Shown here: piece by piece, positions 42,090 through 49,743 of the stretch
Position numbering within the stretch: the stretch's first letter is position 1
Layout of the letters: the number at the start of each line of letters is the position of its first letter
From: an uncultured Oscillibacter sp.
GTDB taxonomy: Bacteria; Bacillota; Clostridia; Oscillospirales; Oscillospiraceae
Direction: 5' to 3'
Length of the DNA stretch: 64,000 nt
Assembly: GCA_910577405.1 (NCBI GenBank)
Contig: CAJTMG010000008.1
Coordinates: forward strand, 1-64,000
Program-made: the position numbers and the translations under genes
The notes under the pieces: generated by a model
What the model was told of the DNA's origin: nothing
Seen by the model: only the letters and a program-made list of their open reading frames with translations
The model's database searches: none

Positions 42090-42114
42090 GACGTGAAAAA
42101 AGGGCGCACGTTCC
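42090..42114 (-). promoter_or_regulatory. ECF-type promoter of the sigma/anti-sigma operon
   Basis: On the minus strand GGAAC (42114-42110), a 16-base spacer and CGTC (42093-42090) match the GGAAC/GAAAC-N16-CGTC form used by ECF sigma factors. The predicted start is about 38 bases before the ATG. No sigma-A promoter was recognised here. Confidence 0.65.
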
Positions 42115-42124
42115 CTGTCTTTCA

Positions 42125-42164
42125 GAAAAAAATGCCCGGCAGCCTGAGACCACCGGACATTTTC
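42125..42164 (-). terminator. Terminator of coaX
   Basis: On the minus strand AAAATGTCCGG pairs with CCGGGCATTTT, followed by a run of T, just after the coaX stop. Confidence 0.8.
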
Positions 42165-42181
42165 TGGAAAACGTTTCTGAT

Positions 42182-42952
42182 TCAGCGGTTTTTCTGATAG
42201 ATGGTCCAAAGGCCGTCCATCAGAAGGAATTTGTCGTAAATAATCGGATTATGGCAATAGCGGACAATCACCGGGGCGTTCTTTCCTGTAGCCACCACGC
42301 TAAGCTCCTGATTTGGAAACAGCTCCCGGATACGGTCAATGATGCCGTCCAACATACCAGCGGTGCCGTAGACGATGCCGGAACGCATACAGTCCTCGGT
42401 ATTCTTGCCGATCAGGGATTTGGGATGCTGCAAGGAAATGTCCGGAAGCTGTGCGGCGCGGCGGCTGAGGGCTTCCAGAGATACGTTGACCCCTGGCAGA
42501 AGCAGTCCTCCCTCGTAGGTGCGGCCCTCGGAGATAATGCCGATGGTGGTAGCGGTGCCCATGTCGATGGTGATAATAGGCGGCTTGAATTTCTCCAGCG
42601 CAGCCACCGCGGAAGCTACAATATCCGCCCCCACCTGTGTCTGTACCGTCAGGCGGATGTTCAGGCCGGTTTTCACGCCGGGGCCTACTACCATCGGCGG
42701 CTTGCCCAGAAGTCGCGTCAGGGCCTTTTCCATCATAAAGTTCAACGGCGGCACCACACTGCACAGAATCGCGCCGGTAACGTCCCGATAGCTGAAATGA
42801 TAAAGCGTAAACAGATTCATCAGGTCAATGCTGATTTGGTCGGCGGTCTTCCGGCTGTCCGTATCCAGAGACGCCAGAAAACGCAGATTCTTTTCCCCGT
42901 CAAACAGCCCTACAGAAGTATTGGAGTTCCCTACATCAATGGCCAGCAGCAT
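42182..42952 (-). CDS. coaX: Type III pantothenate kinase
   Basis: CoaX phosphorylates pantothenate, the first step of coenzyme A synthesis. The 256-residue protein starts MLLAIDVGNSNTSVGLFDG, has the phosphate-binding DMGTATTIG (about 122-130), SRRAAQLPDI and GTAGMLDG, the ASKHA-fold blocks of type III enzymes. The ATG at 42952 follows AGAGGG; 20 earlier in-frame codons fall in the divergent promoter and are rejected. It shares a -35 element with the divergent alkyltransferase gene. Confidence 0.96.
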   Translation of the reverse strand: MLLAIDVGNSNTSVGLFDGEKNLRFLASLDTDSRKTADQISIDLMNLFTLYHFSYRDVTGAILCSVVPPLNFMMEKALTRLLGKPPMVVGPGVKTGLNIRLTVQTQVGADIVASAVAALEKFKPPIITIDMGTATTIGIISEGRTYEGGLLLPGVNVSLEALSRRAAQLPDISLQHPKSLIGKNTEDCMRSGIVYGTAGMLDGIIDRIRELFPNQELSVVATGKNAPVIVRYCHNPIIYDKFLLMDGLWTIYQKNR

Positions 42953-42983
42953 AATTCTTACCCTCTTCAACCAGTTTTCTTTT

Positions 42984-43012
42984 ATGATACCATGCTTTGA
43001 CGAACCTTGCAA
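42984..43012 (-). promoter_or_regulatory. Promoter of coaX using a shared -35 box
   Basis: On the minus strand TTGCAA (43012-43007), a 17-base spacer and TATCAT (42989-42984). TTGCAA is its own reverse complement and is also the -35 of the rightward promoter. Confidence 0.65.
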
Positions 43013-43035
43013 GTGCCCGGCAAATGGGATATACT
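43007..43035 (+). promoter_or_regulatory. Promoter of the O6-methylguanine methyltransferase gene
   Basis: TTGCAA (43007-43012), a 17-base spacer and TATACT (43030-43035), 20 bases before the start codon. The -35 hexamer is shared with the coaX promoter. Confidence 0.65.
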
Positions 43036-43055
43036 GTCAAAAAAGGAGGCGCGCT

Positions 43056-43529
43056 ATGTACAGGACCACTATACTCTCCCCCGTTGGCCCTCTGCTGTTG
43101 GCTTCAGATGGAACCGCCATCACTGGTCTTTGGCTGGAGGGACAGAAATATTTTGCCGCCGGACTGGATGCGGATGCAGAAGAGAACCCCGCCCTGCCTG
43201 TCTTCCAGAAAGCGTCTTTGTGGCTGGACGCCTATTTCGCGCAAAGGGACCTCCCTCCCCTGCCGCCGCTGGCCCCCGCCGGAAGCCCGTTCAGGCTGTC
43301 GGTATGGGAACGCCTGCAAGCAATCCCCTATGGACAGACGCGCACCTACGGGGAACTGTCGGCAGAACTGTGCTCTTCTCCAAGGGCGGTAGGCGGCGCG
43401 GCAGGGCATAATCCAATTTCTATCCTGATTCCCTGCCATCGCGTCCTGGGAACCGGCGGCAGTCTGACCGGGTATGCAGGCGGATTGAACAAAAAGAAGC
43501 TTTTGTTGAAACTGGAGGGTGTTTTATGA
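43056..43529 (+). CDS. ogt: Methylated-DNA-protein-cysteine S-methyltransferase
   Basis: This suicide repair protein removes alkyl groups from O6-alkylguanine. The 157-residue protein has the N-terminal RNase-H-like part and the C-terminal active-site domain with FRLSVWERLQAIPYGQTRTYG, GGAAGHNPISILIPCHRV (acceptor cysteine in PCHRV) and GSLTGYAGGLNKKKLLL. AAAGGAGG precedes the ATG at 43056; 76 upstream codons in frame overlap coaX and are rejected. Confidence 0.95.
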   Translation: MYRTTILSPVGPLLLASDGTAITGLWLEGQKYFAAGLDADAEENPALPVFQKASLWLDAYFAQRDLPPLPPLAPAGSPFRLSVWERLQAIPYGQTRTYGELSAELCSSPRAVGGAAGHNPISILIPCHRVLGTGGSLTGYAGGLNKKKLLLKLEGVL

Positions 43530-43603
43530 GCGTATATGAAAAAACGCTGCTTCTTTCATCGAATGACGCGTCTTCGAACCAGCCTGCATCGAACACTGGA
43601 TAG
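43526..43603 (+). CDS. Possible 25-codon ORF overlapping the end of ogt
   Basis: An ATG overlaps the ogt stop (ATGA) and opens 25 codons (MSVYEKTLLLSSNDASSNQP and five more). It is positioned for coupled translation and has GGAGGG upstream, but it is Ser/Asn-rich with no known relatives. It may be chance or the remnant of a lost gene. Confidence 0.25.
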   Translation: MSVYEKTLLLSSNDASSNQPASNTG

Positions 43604-43672
43604 AAGGAACGGAAGCTGAAATTTTTGCGTCCTGCGTTGTCCAGAATCTGATTCTTCATCTGACAAGAACGA

Positions 43673-43708
43673 AAAAGACGGACGCCGGTTTTTCGACATC
43701 CGTCTTTT
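43673..43708. terminator. Bidirectional terminator between ogt and spoIVA
   Basis: AAAAGACGGA (43673-43682) pairs exactly with TCCGTCTTTT (43699-43708), giving T-tracts on both strands. No gene is visible between 43604 and here. Confidence 0.85.
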
Positions 43709-43733
43709 CTATTCTGTATGTGTCCTTCTACGT

Positions 43734-45209
43734 TTACAGAATAATGCAAATCAAACCGCCGCTGCCTTCGTTGATAATGCGGGTAAGGGTTTCCTGGAGC
43801 TTCTTTCTGGCGTCGTCCGGCATCCGCTTCAGCTTGCCTTGGAGGTCGTCGCTGACCAGTTCGTGAAAACTGCGGCCGAAAATATTGGACTGCCAGATTT
43901 TCCCTGTGTCGCCCTCGAACTCCTGAAGCAGATAGTTCACCATGTCCTCCGACTGCTTCTCGTTGCCCACGATAGGAGAAACTGCCGTCTCGATATCTGC
44001 CCGGATCATATGGATACTGGGTGCGCTGGCTTTCAGCTTTACTCCATAGCGTCCGCCCTGCTTCATGATTTCCGGCTCTTCCAGCGTCAGCTCGTCAATG
44101 CCGGGGACTACAATGCCATAGCCCGTTTCCCGTACGTCCTTCAAGGCTCCGGCCACCTTGTCGTATTCCGCCTTCACTGCCGCCAGACGGGTCAGCAGGC
44201 TCATCAGATCCCCGTCGTCTCCTACCTCGAAGCCCGACTGCTCCGAAAGCGTCCGATAGAACAGCTCCCTCGGAAGTCCCAGATTGGCTGCCGCAACGCC
44301 GGTGCCCAGGTCAATGGTCGTGATTTTCGCTTCGCTGATATTCTCACAGTCCCCCAGAGAAGCAATCACGCCGTCCACCTCGCGGATATGCTGGAGCTGC
44401 GCGGTACTCTGACGGACGGCTTCATACAAGCTGGCCTTAATCGGATGCTCCGGCGGAAGGGCGTCCACCCACGGAGGCAGAAACAGATCCAGCTCCTGCA
44501 TGGGGAACTCATAGAGCACCGCCCGCAGGATATCCGCCACATCCTCCTCTTCCAGCTCCAAGCAGTTCACCGGCATACAGTTGACCTCGTACCGGGACGC
44601 CGTGTCTCTGGCAATGGCTATGGCACGGTCGCTTTTGGGGTCGGCGGAGTTCAGCAGGACAATAAAGGGCTTCCCAAGCTCCTGCAATTCCCGGATGACC
44701 CGTTCCTCCGCTTCCAGGTAATCCTCCCGGGGAATGTCGGAAACGGTGCCGTCAGTGGTGATCACAATGCCGATGGTGGAGTGCTCCGAAATGACCTTCC
44801 GAGTGCCGATTTCCGCCGCCTCCGTCATGGGAATCTCATGGTCGTACCAAGGCGTGGTGACCATCCGGGGCGCGTCGTCCTCAAACTGCCCGATGGCACC
44901 CTTCACCATGTAGCCCACGCAGTCGATCAGCCGTACTGAAAACGACGCGCCGTCCGGAAGCTGTACCTGCGCCGCTTCCTCCGGGACAAACTTCGGTTCA
45001 GCAGTCATGATCGTCCGGCCGGAACCGCTCTGGGGCAGCTCGTCACGGGCCCGCTCCTTCCGGTAGACGTTCTCAATATTGGGTATTACCTGCGTCTCCA
45101 TGAAGCGCTTGATGAAGGTGGATTTCCCCGTCCGCACCGGCCCCACCACGCCGATGTAGATGTCTCCTGCCGTGCGCGTGGCGATGTTTTGATAAATAGT
45201 CGTATTCAT
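43734..45209 (-). CDS. spoIVA: Stage IV sporulation protein A
   Basis: SpoIVA is the ATPase that polymerises around the forespore to form the base of the spore coat. The 491-residue length equals the Bacillus protein. Residues 18-40 hold YIGVVGPVRTGKSTFIKRFM (Walker A), followed by SGSGRTIMTAEPKFVPEEA and RLIDCVGYMVKGAIG, then IGIVITTDGTV. The C-terminus ends in the usual short Gly/Ile-rich tail. Its anchoring partner SpoVM and clostridial partner SipL are encoded 3-6 kb away. A sigma-E-like promoter lies upstream. Confidence 0.98.
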   Translation of the reverse strand: MNTTIYQNIATRTAGDIYIGVVGPVRTGKSTFIKRFMETQVIPNIENVYRKERARDELPQSGSGRTIMTAEPKFVPEEAAQVQLPDGASFSVRLIDCVGYMVKGAIGQFEDDAPRMVTTPWYDHEIPMTEAAEIGTRKVISEHSTIGIVITTDGTVSDIPREDYLEAEERVIRELQELGKPFIVLLNSADPKSDRAIAIARDTASRYEVNCMPVNCLELEEEDVADILRAVLYEFPMQELDLFLPPWVDALPPEHPIKASLYEAVRQSTAQLQHIREVDGVIASLGDCENISEAKITTIDLGTGVAAANLGLPRELFYRTLSEQSGFEVGDDGDLMSLLTRLAAVKAEYDKVAGALKDVRETGYGIVVPGIDELTLEEPEIMKQGGRYGVKLKASAPSIHMIRADIETAVSPIVGNEKQSEDMVNYLLQEFEGDTGKIWQSNIFGRSFHELVSDDLQGKLKRMPDDARKKLQETLTRIINEGSGGLICIIL

Positions 45210-45244
45210 AGCATCCCGTCCTTTTTTACGCTATTCCTGTTCCC

Positions 45245-45273
45245 ACTCTATGTCCCTCGGCGGAAAAGTATGA
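45245..45273 (-). promoter_or_regulatory. Sigma-E-like promoter of spoIVA
   Basis: On the minus strand TCATACT (45273-45267), a 14-base spacer and CATAGAGT (45252-45245). The sigma-E consensus is about KMATATT, N13-15, CATACANT. The leader would be about 30 bases. The same arrangement precedes sipL. Confidence 0.65.
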
Positions 45274-45346
45274 CAGCCCGTCTTGCTTTGTGGAAAATAA
45301 CAAAAATACGCCGCCATTTTTCCGGCCGATTCATGGCTTTTCCTTA

Positions 45347-45376
45347 TTTACATCAATGGCTTTAGCATGGTAAACT
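45347..45376 (+). promoter_or_regulatory. Candidate promoter of the amino-acid ABC transporter
   Basis: TTTACA (45347-45352), an 18-base spacer and TAAACT (45371-45376), 55 bases before the binding-protein start. The -10 box is imperfect. Confidence 0.4.
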
Positions 45377-45430
45377 ACTACCGTATTGAACGGATGGAGT
45401 TTTCCCCGTTCGGATTTGGAGGATGAAACG

Positions 45431-46303
45431 ATGAAAAAAAGCAAATTTCTTGCCCTTCTGCTGGCTCTGGCAATGACCTTTACCCTGACTGCCTGCGGTA
45501 ACAAGGACTCCGCCGGAGATACCTCTGCCCCCCCTGCTGAGACTTCCGGCGATGTCACAGACAGCAGTGATACCGGCGATGGTCAGCAGGCAGAAGACAG
45601 CGACCTGGCTTACGTGAAAGATAAGGGTACGCTGATTGTGGGTATTACCGAGTTTGAGCCTATGGACTATCAGGACGCCAGCGGCAACTGGATTGGTTTT
45701 GACGCTGACCTTGCCAAGGCATTTGCTGAAAGTCTGGGCGTTAACGCAGAGTTCCAGGTTATCGACTGGGACAGCAAGGTGATGGAGCTGAACGGCAAGA
45801 CCATTGATGTAGTCTGGAACGGAATGACTCTCACCGATGAAGTCAAGAGCTCCATGGAATGCTCCAACCCCTATTTCAACAACGCGCAGGTGATTATTGT
45901 CCCCGCTGATAAGGCCGCTGAAATCACCGATGCCGAAAGCGCCAAGGACCTCGCCTTTGCCGTGGAAATCGGTTCCGCCGGTAAGCAGCAGGCCGATGCT
46001 AACAGCTTTAACTATACCGAAGTCGCTGACCAGGCTACCGCTCTTCTGGAAGTCAGCTCCGGCACTGCGGACGCCGCTATCATTGACTACCTGATGGCCG
46101 CCGCTATGACCGGAGAAGGCACCAGCTACGAGAATCTCACCTTCACCGCTTCCCTCAACAGCGAAGAATACGGCGTAGGCTTCCGGAAGGGTTCCGACCT
46201 CGCCACCGCGCTGAACGAATTCTTTGCCAGTGCCTACGCCGACGGCACCATGCAGAACATCGCGGATACTTACAACATCGGTGATATGCTTGTGAAGCAG
46301 TAA
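45431..46303 (+). CDS. Amino-acid ABC transporter substrate-binding lipoprotein
   Basis: The 290-residue protein has a lipoprotein signal peptide with lipobox LTAC and lipidated Cys22. A Ser/Asp-rich linker and a family 3 solute-binding domain follow: GTLIVGITEFEPMDYQDASG, FDADLAKAFAESLGVNAEFQ, DVVWNGMTLT, TAVxx-like ASSGTADAAIIDYLMA. The substrate is probably a polar amino acid or cystine-like compound, not determinable further. The ATG at 45431 follows GGAGGATG. A hairpin separates it from the permease gene. Confidence 0.92.
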   Translation: MKKSKFLALLLALAMTFTLTACGNKDSAGDTSAPPAETSGDVTDSSDTGDGQQAEDSDLAYVKDKGTLIVGITEFEPMDYQDASGNWIGFDADLAKAFAESLGVNAEFQVIDWDSKVMELNGKTIDVVWNGMTLTDEVKSSMECSNPYFNNAQVIIVPADKAAEITDAESAKDLAFAVEIGSAGKQQADANSFNYTEVADQATALLEVSSGTADAAIIDYLMAAAMTGEGTSYENLTFTASLNSEEYGVGFRKGSDLATALNEFFASAYADGTMQNIADTYNIGDMLVKQ

Positions 46304-46324
46304 GCTGTTTCAGAAGCCAGTCCG

Positions 46325-46355
46325 AAGCAGAGGAGTCTCTTCCTCTGCTTTGGCT
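46325..46355 (+). terminator. Intra-operon hairpin after the binding-protein gene
   Basis: AAGCAGAGGA (46325-46334) pairs with TCCTCTGCTT (46341-46350) around a six-base loop, followed by TTGGCTTGTTTTC. It probably reduces read-through to the permease gene, so that more binding protein is made. Confidence 0.7.
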
Positions 46356-46393
46356 TGTTTTCAAAATCCAGATAAAAGGCAGGTGTCCCGCAG

Positions 46394-47065
46394 ATGTTTT
46401 TAACCGTTATCGGCGCTTTGAACGAGGGCTTTGTACAGACCTTAAAGCTCTTTCTGATTACCCTCGTCGGCGCGATCCCTCTGGGTCTGGTGGTGTCCTT
46501 CGGTTCCATGAGCAGATTTTCTCTCCTGCGCGGCGTTACCAGAACGTTCGTGTGGATTATCCGCGGGACGCCGTTGCTGCTCCAGCTCTACATAGTCTTT
46601 TATATCCCCGGTATGGTGATGAAAGGCGGAAGTCCATGGCCCGGCGGCGAAACCGGCAGATTTATCGCTTCCGCTGTTACCTTTGTCGTCAACTATTCTT
46701 GTTACTTCTCCGAGATTTACCGCGGCGGGATTCAAGGCGTGCCGGTGGGTCAGCAGGAGGCGGGACTTGTGCTGGGTATGACAAAGCGGCAGGTGTTCTT
46801 CAAGATTACTTTGCTCCAGATGGTGAAACGCATTGTCCCCCCTATGTCCAACGAAATCATTACCCTGGTGAAAGACACTTCTATCGCCCGAATTATCTCC
46901 CTTCAGGAAGTTATCTGGGCTGGTGCCGCATTTATGAAAGGCTCCCATGGCTATTCCGGACTGATGTGGCCGCTGTTCTTTACGGGCGCTTACTTCCTAC
47001 TTTTCAACGGTGGTCTTACCCTGTTGTTCGGCTGGGTCGAAAAGAAACTGGACTATTTCAGGTAA
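46394..47065 (+). CDS. Amino-acid ABC transporter permease (HisM/GlnP type)
   Basis: The 223-residue protein has about five membrane helices and the permease motif QQEAGLVLGMTKRQVFFKITLLQM (EAA-type loop, about 117-140). FVWIIRGTPLLLQLY near residue 55 is typical of polar-amino-acid permeases. It acts as a homodimer with the ATPase encoded 10 bases downstream. GGCAGGTG-type spacing before the ATG is only a modest ribosome binding site. Confidence 0.93.
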   Translation: MFLTVIGALNEGFVQTLKLFLITLVGAIPLGLVVSFGSMSRFSLLRGVTRTFVWIIRGTPLLLQLYIVFYIPGMVMKGGSPWPGGETGRFIASAVTFVVNYSCYFSEIYRGGIQGVPVGQQEAGLVLGMTKRQVFFKITLLQMVKRIVPPMSNEIITLVKDTSIARIISLQEVIWAGAAFMKGSHGYSGLMWPLFFTGAYFLLFNGGLTLLFGWVEKKLDYFR

Positions 47066-47075
47066 GGAGGCTGGC

Positions 47076-47843
47076 ATGGCAATTTTAGAAGTACGACACA
47101 TTGAAAAGCACTTCGGCAGTACGCAGGTCCTGACGGATATCAGCTTTTCCCTGGAGGAAGGACAGGCCCTTTCCATCATCGGTTCTTCCGGCTCCGGCAA
47201 GACAACCCTTCTCCGCTGCCTGAACTTCCTGGAACGGCCTGATAATGGAACCATTGCCGTCAAGGGCGAGACGCTGTTCGACGCCAAGAACCCCAAGACC
47301 CAGCAGGAAAGTGAAATCCGTACCAAACGCCTGCATTTTGGCCTTGTATTCCAGAATTTCAACCTGTTCCCTCAATATACAGCCCTGCAAAACGTCACCC
47401 TTGCCCGAGAACTTCTTGCCAAGGAACGGGGCGGTGAGGACAAGGAGCAAATCGTAGCCGCCGGACGGGAGCTTTTGTCACAGATGGGCCTTGCGGACAG
47501 GGCAAGCCATTACCCCCATCAGCTTTCCGGAGGTCAGCAGCAGCGGGTCGCTATCGCAAGAGCTTTGGCGCTCCATCCGGATATCCTCTGCTTTGACGAG
47601 CCGACTTCTGCCCTGGACCCCGAGCTTACCGGCGAAGTCCTCCGGGTGATCCGCTCCCTCGCCGACCAGAAAACCACCATGATTATCGTTACCCATGAAA
47701 TGGCCTTTGCAAGAGATGTGGCGGATCAGGTTATCTTTATGGACGGCGGGCTGATTGTAGAACAAGGCGACCCGAAAGAAGTCATTGACCATCCCAAGGA
47801 GGAGCGGACACGGAAGTTCCTCTCCCGTTACGCAAACAGTTGA
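47076..47843 (+). CDS. Amino-acid ABC transporter ATP-binding protein
   Basis: The 255-residue ATPase has Walker A IIGSSGSGKTTLLRCLNF (about 31-48), Q-loop FGLVFQNFNLFPQYTALQN, signature QLSGGQQQRVAIARAL, Walker B ILCFDEPTSALDPE and switch VTHEMAFARDVADQV. It is the GlnQ/HisP type. The ATG at 47076 follows AAGGAGG; 22 earlier in-frame codons overlap the permease end. It completes the importer. Confidence 0.95.
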   Translation: MAILEVRHIEKHFGSTQVLTDISFSLEEGQALSIIGSSGSGKTTLLRCLNFLERPDNGTIAVKGETLFDAKNPKTQQESEIRTKRLHFGLVFQNFNLFPQYTALQNVTLARELLAKERGGEDKEQIVAAGRELLSQMGLADRASHYPHQLSGGQQQRVAIARALALHPDILCFDEPTSALDPELTGEVLRVIRSLADQKTTMIIVTHEMAFARDVADQVIFMDGGLIVEQGDPKEVIDHPKEERTRKFLSRYANS

Positions 47844-48073
47844 TTGCTTTTCAGTAAAGAGCTTTTATACGACAAAATAGACAGTTTTGGAACTTTTTAA
47901 CAGACTGGTCTGATATAAAGGGACTTCATATAACAGAAAAGCCCAATTCAGGAAACACTTCTCATGTGAATAGCCCTCCTGTAAAGGGTTTTATCTTGAC
48001 AGTTATTTCATAATATAACCTGAGTTTTTCATTGCAACGCGGCATATGTAAAGGAAAACTGCTTTTCAGAAAA
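47844..48073. other. AT-rich gap between the ABC transporter and sipL
   Basis: No gene or complete promoter is visible in this 230-base stretch, which is clearly AT-richer than its surroundings. It contains TGTAAAG words at 47980-47986 and 48047-48053, members of the repeat family seen at 7.6, 27.8 and 29.6 kb. A TTGACA (47996-48001) has no matching -10 at the right distance. Confidence 0.5.
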
Positions 48074-48107
48074 TAAGAGGGAGCTCTGACGCCCCCTCTA
48101 TTTTTTA
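48074..48107. terminator. Terminator of sipL (bidirectional)
   Basis: AGAGGG (48076-48081) pairs with CCCTCT (48094-48099), extended by an A/T pair; six T follow on the plus strand and an A/T-rich tract on the minus strand. Confidence 0.75.
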
Positions 48108-48134
48108 TGTCCGCAGACGGTTCTTTCTGCTCTT

Positions 48135-49673
48135 TTACGCCCGTTGTCTGGGAATCAGAAGCAGTTTCTCTCTGGGCAGCTCCTCCTCCCCTTCCAACTG
48201 ATTGGCGGAGAAGATGGCGGCAATGGTAGTATTATACTTTTTGGCAAGGTCCCAGGCAGTTTCCTGTTTTCCCATACACCGGAGGACCAAAGACGGCGCG
48301 CCTGCGGTGTCCTTGACAGCTTCCGTATCCAGCTTGGCGGCGGAAATGCAGACCTTTTTCACCTGCTCCGCGGCTTCAATCCGAAAGTCCACCGCGAATC
48401 GGACTTCAATCCCGCGATCGCCCAAAGTTCCCTGAATTTCTTCCGGACAGACAGCCTTTGCGTTGATACGGCAGTCCTCCGGCAGTTCCAGCTGACAGCT
48501 TGCGTCGAAGGTCCGCTCCGCCAGCAGGGGCACGCCGCCCTCGTCCAGATACATGGCCCGGACCGAAACGCCAGTACGCAGAATAGCCGTCTTCCCTTCC
48601 CTGCTGACAGAAACCGCGCCGCAATTTGCCGACAGAGCCAGGATGGACTCCGCAACCACGCCGATTTCCAGCACCTCCCGCAGGGTCTGCCGTCTTGTCA
48701 TGAACTCGCAGAAGCTGGTAATTGAAAGCGGCGCGGCCTCATAGGTCATATCATAGGCCGTGGAGTACAGATCGCTCAGCAGAGTCAGGTCTTGTTCCTC
48801 CCGCAGAAGGGCCGTGGCATGAATGTACAGCGTGACCGCGATTTGCCGGCCTTCCGGGTCGTCGCCGTCAATCTGAAGGTCGGTCCCTGTCAGTTGAAGC
48901 TGTAGGGACGCGTCAGAGCCTTCCACCGCGCCCTCGACCTCCATAATCTGGGAGAAGGGCAGTTCTGCCGTAGTGGAGCCGCATTCCCCGCTCGCCGTAC
49001 GGTAAAGCAGGCTGATGGAGAATATGCCCTTGAAAATCAGCTTGCTTCCTACAATCTTTGTCTCTGTCACCGTGCTGGATATCTGATTGGTCAGCAGTTC
49101 TGCGGCGCCTTCCCGTCCGGGGGACAGATTGACTTCTTCTGTAAAGGTAAAATCCTTTTCAGCGATATGGGTCAGCAGGATGGCGTGTTGGGTCTCCTGC
49201 TTTTTCTCTACCCGCAGGCGTTCTTCCGCAGCCACGTCCGTGCAGAAGCTGAAGGGCCTGCGCTGGTAGCCGGTAAGACGGGTGACCAGCTTGCAATGGG
49301 TGAAAATCTTTCTGGGATTGAGCATCCGCGCCTCCAGGAACTCGGGTTCCGTTTCCGCGGCAAGATACTGGCAGCCCGGGAGACTCCGGCCGTCACTCTC
49401 CACAGAAAAGGGTATGGCGAATTCCAGCGTGCGGACGCCTCCCTCGCCGTCAGGGGTGTACAGCACAGTAACCCGTACCGTTCCAGACAGTTCCGCCTTG
49501 CCGTCCCGCAGTTCCCGGCTGTGCAGATAGACCTTTCCGTCCGTCTCAATGATCCGGGCGATGTCGGGGCAGTAGTCCGGCACAATGGTCTCTGCCGTCT
49601 CCTCCTGGGTCAAGGTCAGTTCCCCTCCGGTCTCATAAGTATCCAAAGATGTTTTTTGCAGTTCCAGTTCCAT
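48135..49673 (-). CDS. sipL: SPOCS/LysM spore coat morphogenesis protein, SipL-like
   Basis: The 512-residue protein carries repeated DUF3794/SPOCS-type units (about 30-140, 165-275 and 300-430) and a C-terminal LysM domain (GKQETAWDLAKKYNTTIAAI, about 463-510). SipL in Clostridioides difficile has this layout and binds SpoIVA through its LysM domain, doing the job of Bacillus SpoVID. The proximity to spoIVA and spoVM supports this. A sigma-E-like promoter matching that of spoIVA lies upstream, so both are probably mother-cell genes. Confidence 0.9.
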   Translation of the reverse strand: MELELQKTSLDTYETGGELTLTQEETAETIVPDYCPDIARIIETDGKVYLHSRELRDGKAELSGTVRVTVLYTPDGEGGVRTLEFAIPFSVESDGRSLPGCQYLAAETEPEFLEARMLNPRKIFTHCKLVTRLTGYQRRPFSFCTDVAAEERLRVEKKQETQHAILLTHIAEKDFTFTEEVNLSPGREGAAELLTNQISSTVTETKIVGSKLIFKGIFSISLLYRTASGECGSTTAELPFSQIMEVEGAVEGSDASLQLQLTGTDLQIDGDDPEGRQIAVTLYIHATALLREEQDLTLLSDLYSTAYDMTYEAAPLSITSFCEFMTRRQTLREVLEIGVVAESILALSANCGAVSVSREGKTAILRTGVSVRAMYLDEGGVPLLAERTFDASCQLELPEDCRINAKAVCPEEIQGTLGDRGIEVRFAVDFRIEAAEQVKKVCISAAKLDTEAVKDTAGAPSLVLRCMGKQETAWDLAKKYNTTIAAIFSANQLEGEEELPREKLLLIPRQRA

Positions 49674-49714
49674 GAACTCCTTCCTTTCCGGGCAGTTCCA
49701 TAGATTCCTGTCCT

Positions 49715-49743
49715 ACTCTATGTCCCGCCCGGTCCGGTTATGC
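49715..49743 (-). promoter_or_regulatory. Sigma-E-like promoter of sipL
   Basis: On the minus strand GCATAAC (49743-49737), a 14-base spacer and CATAGAGT (49722-49715), the same -10 element and spacing as for spoIVA. The -35 part overlaps the stop codon of spoVM. Confidence 0.65.

Noticed and set aside
47996..48024. A promoter at TTGACA (47996-48001) in the gap before sipL
   Set aside because: TAATAT and TATAAC are only 11-14 bases downstream, too close, and the sequence at 17 bases is CCTGAG. No gene or RNA candidate follows.
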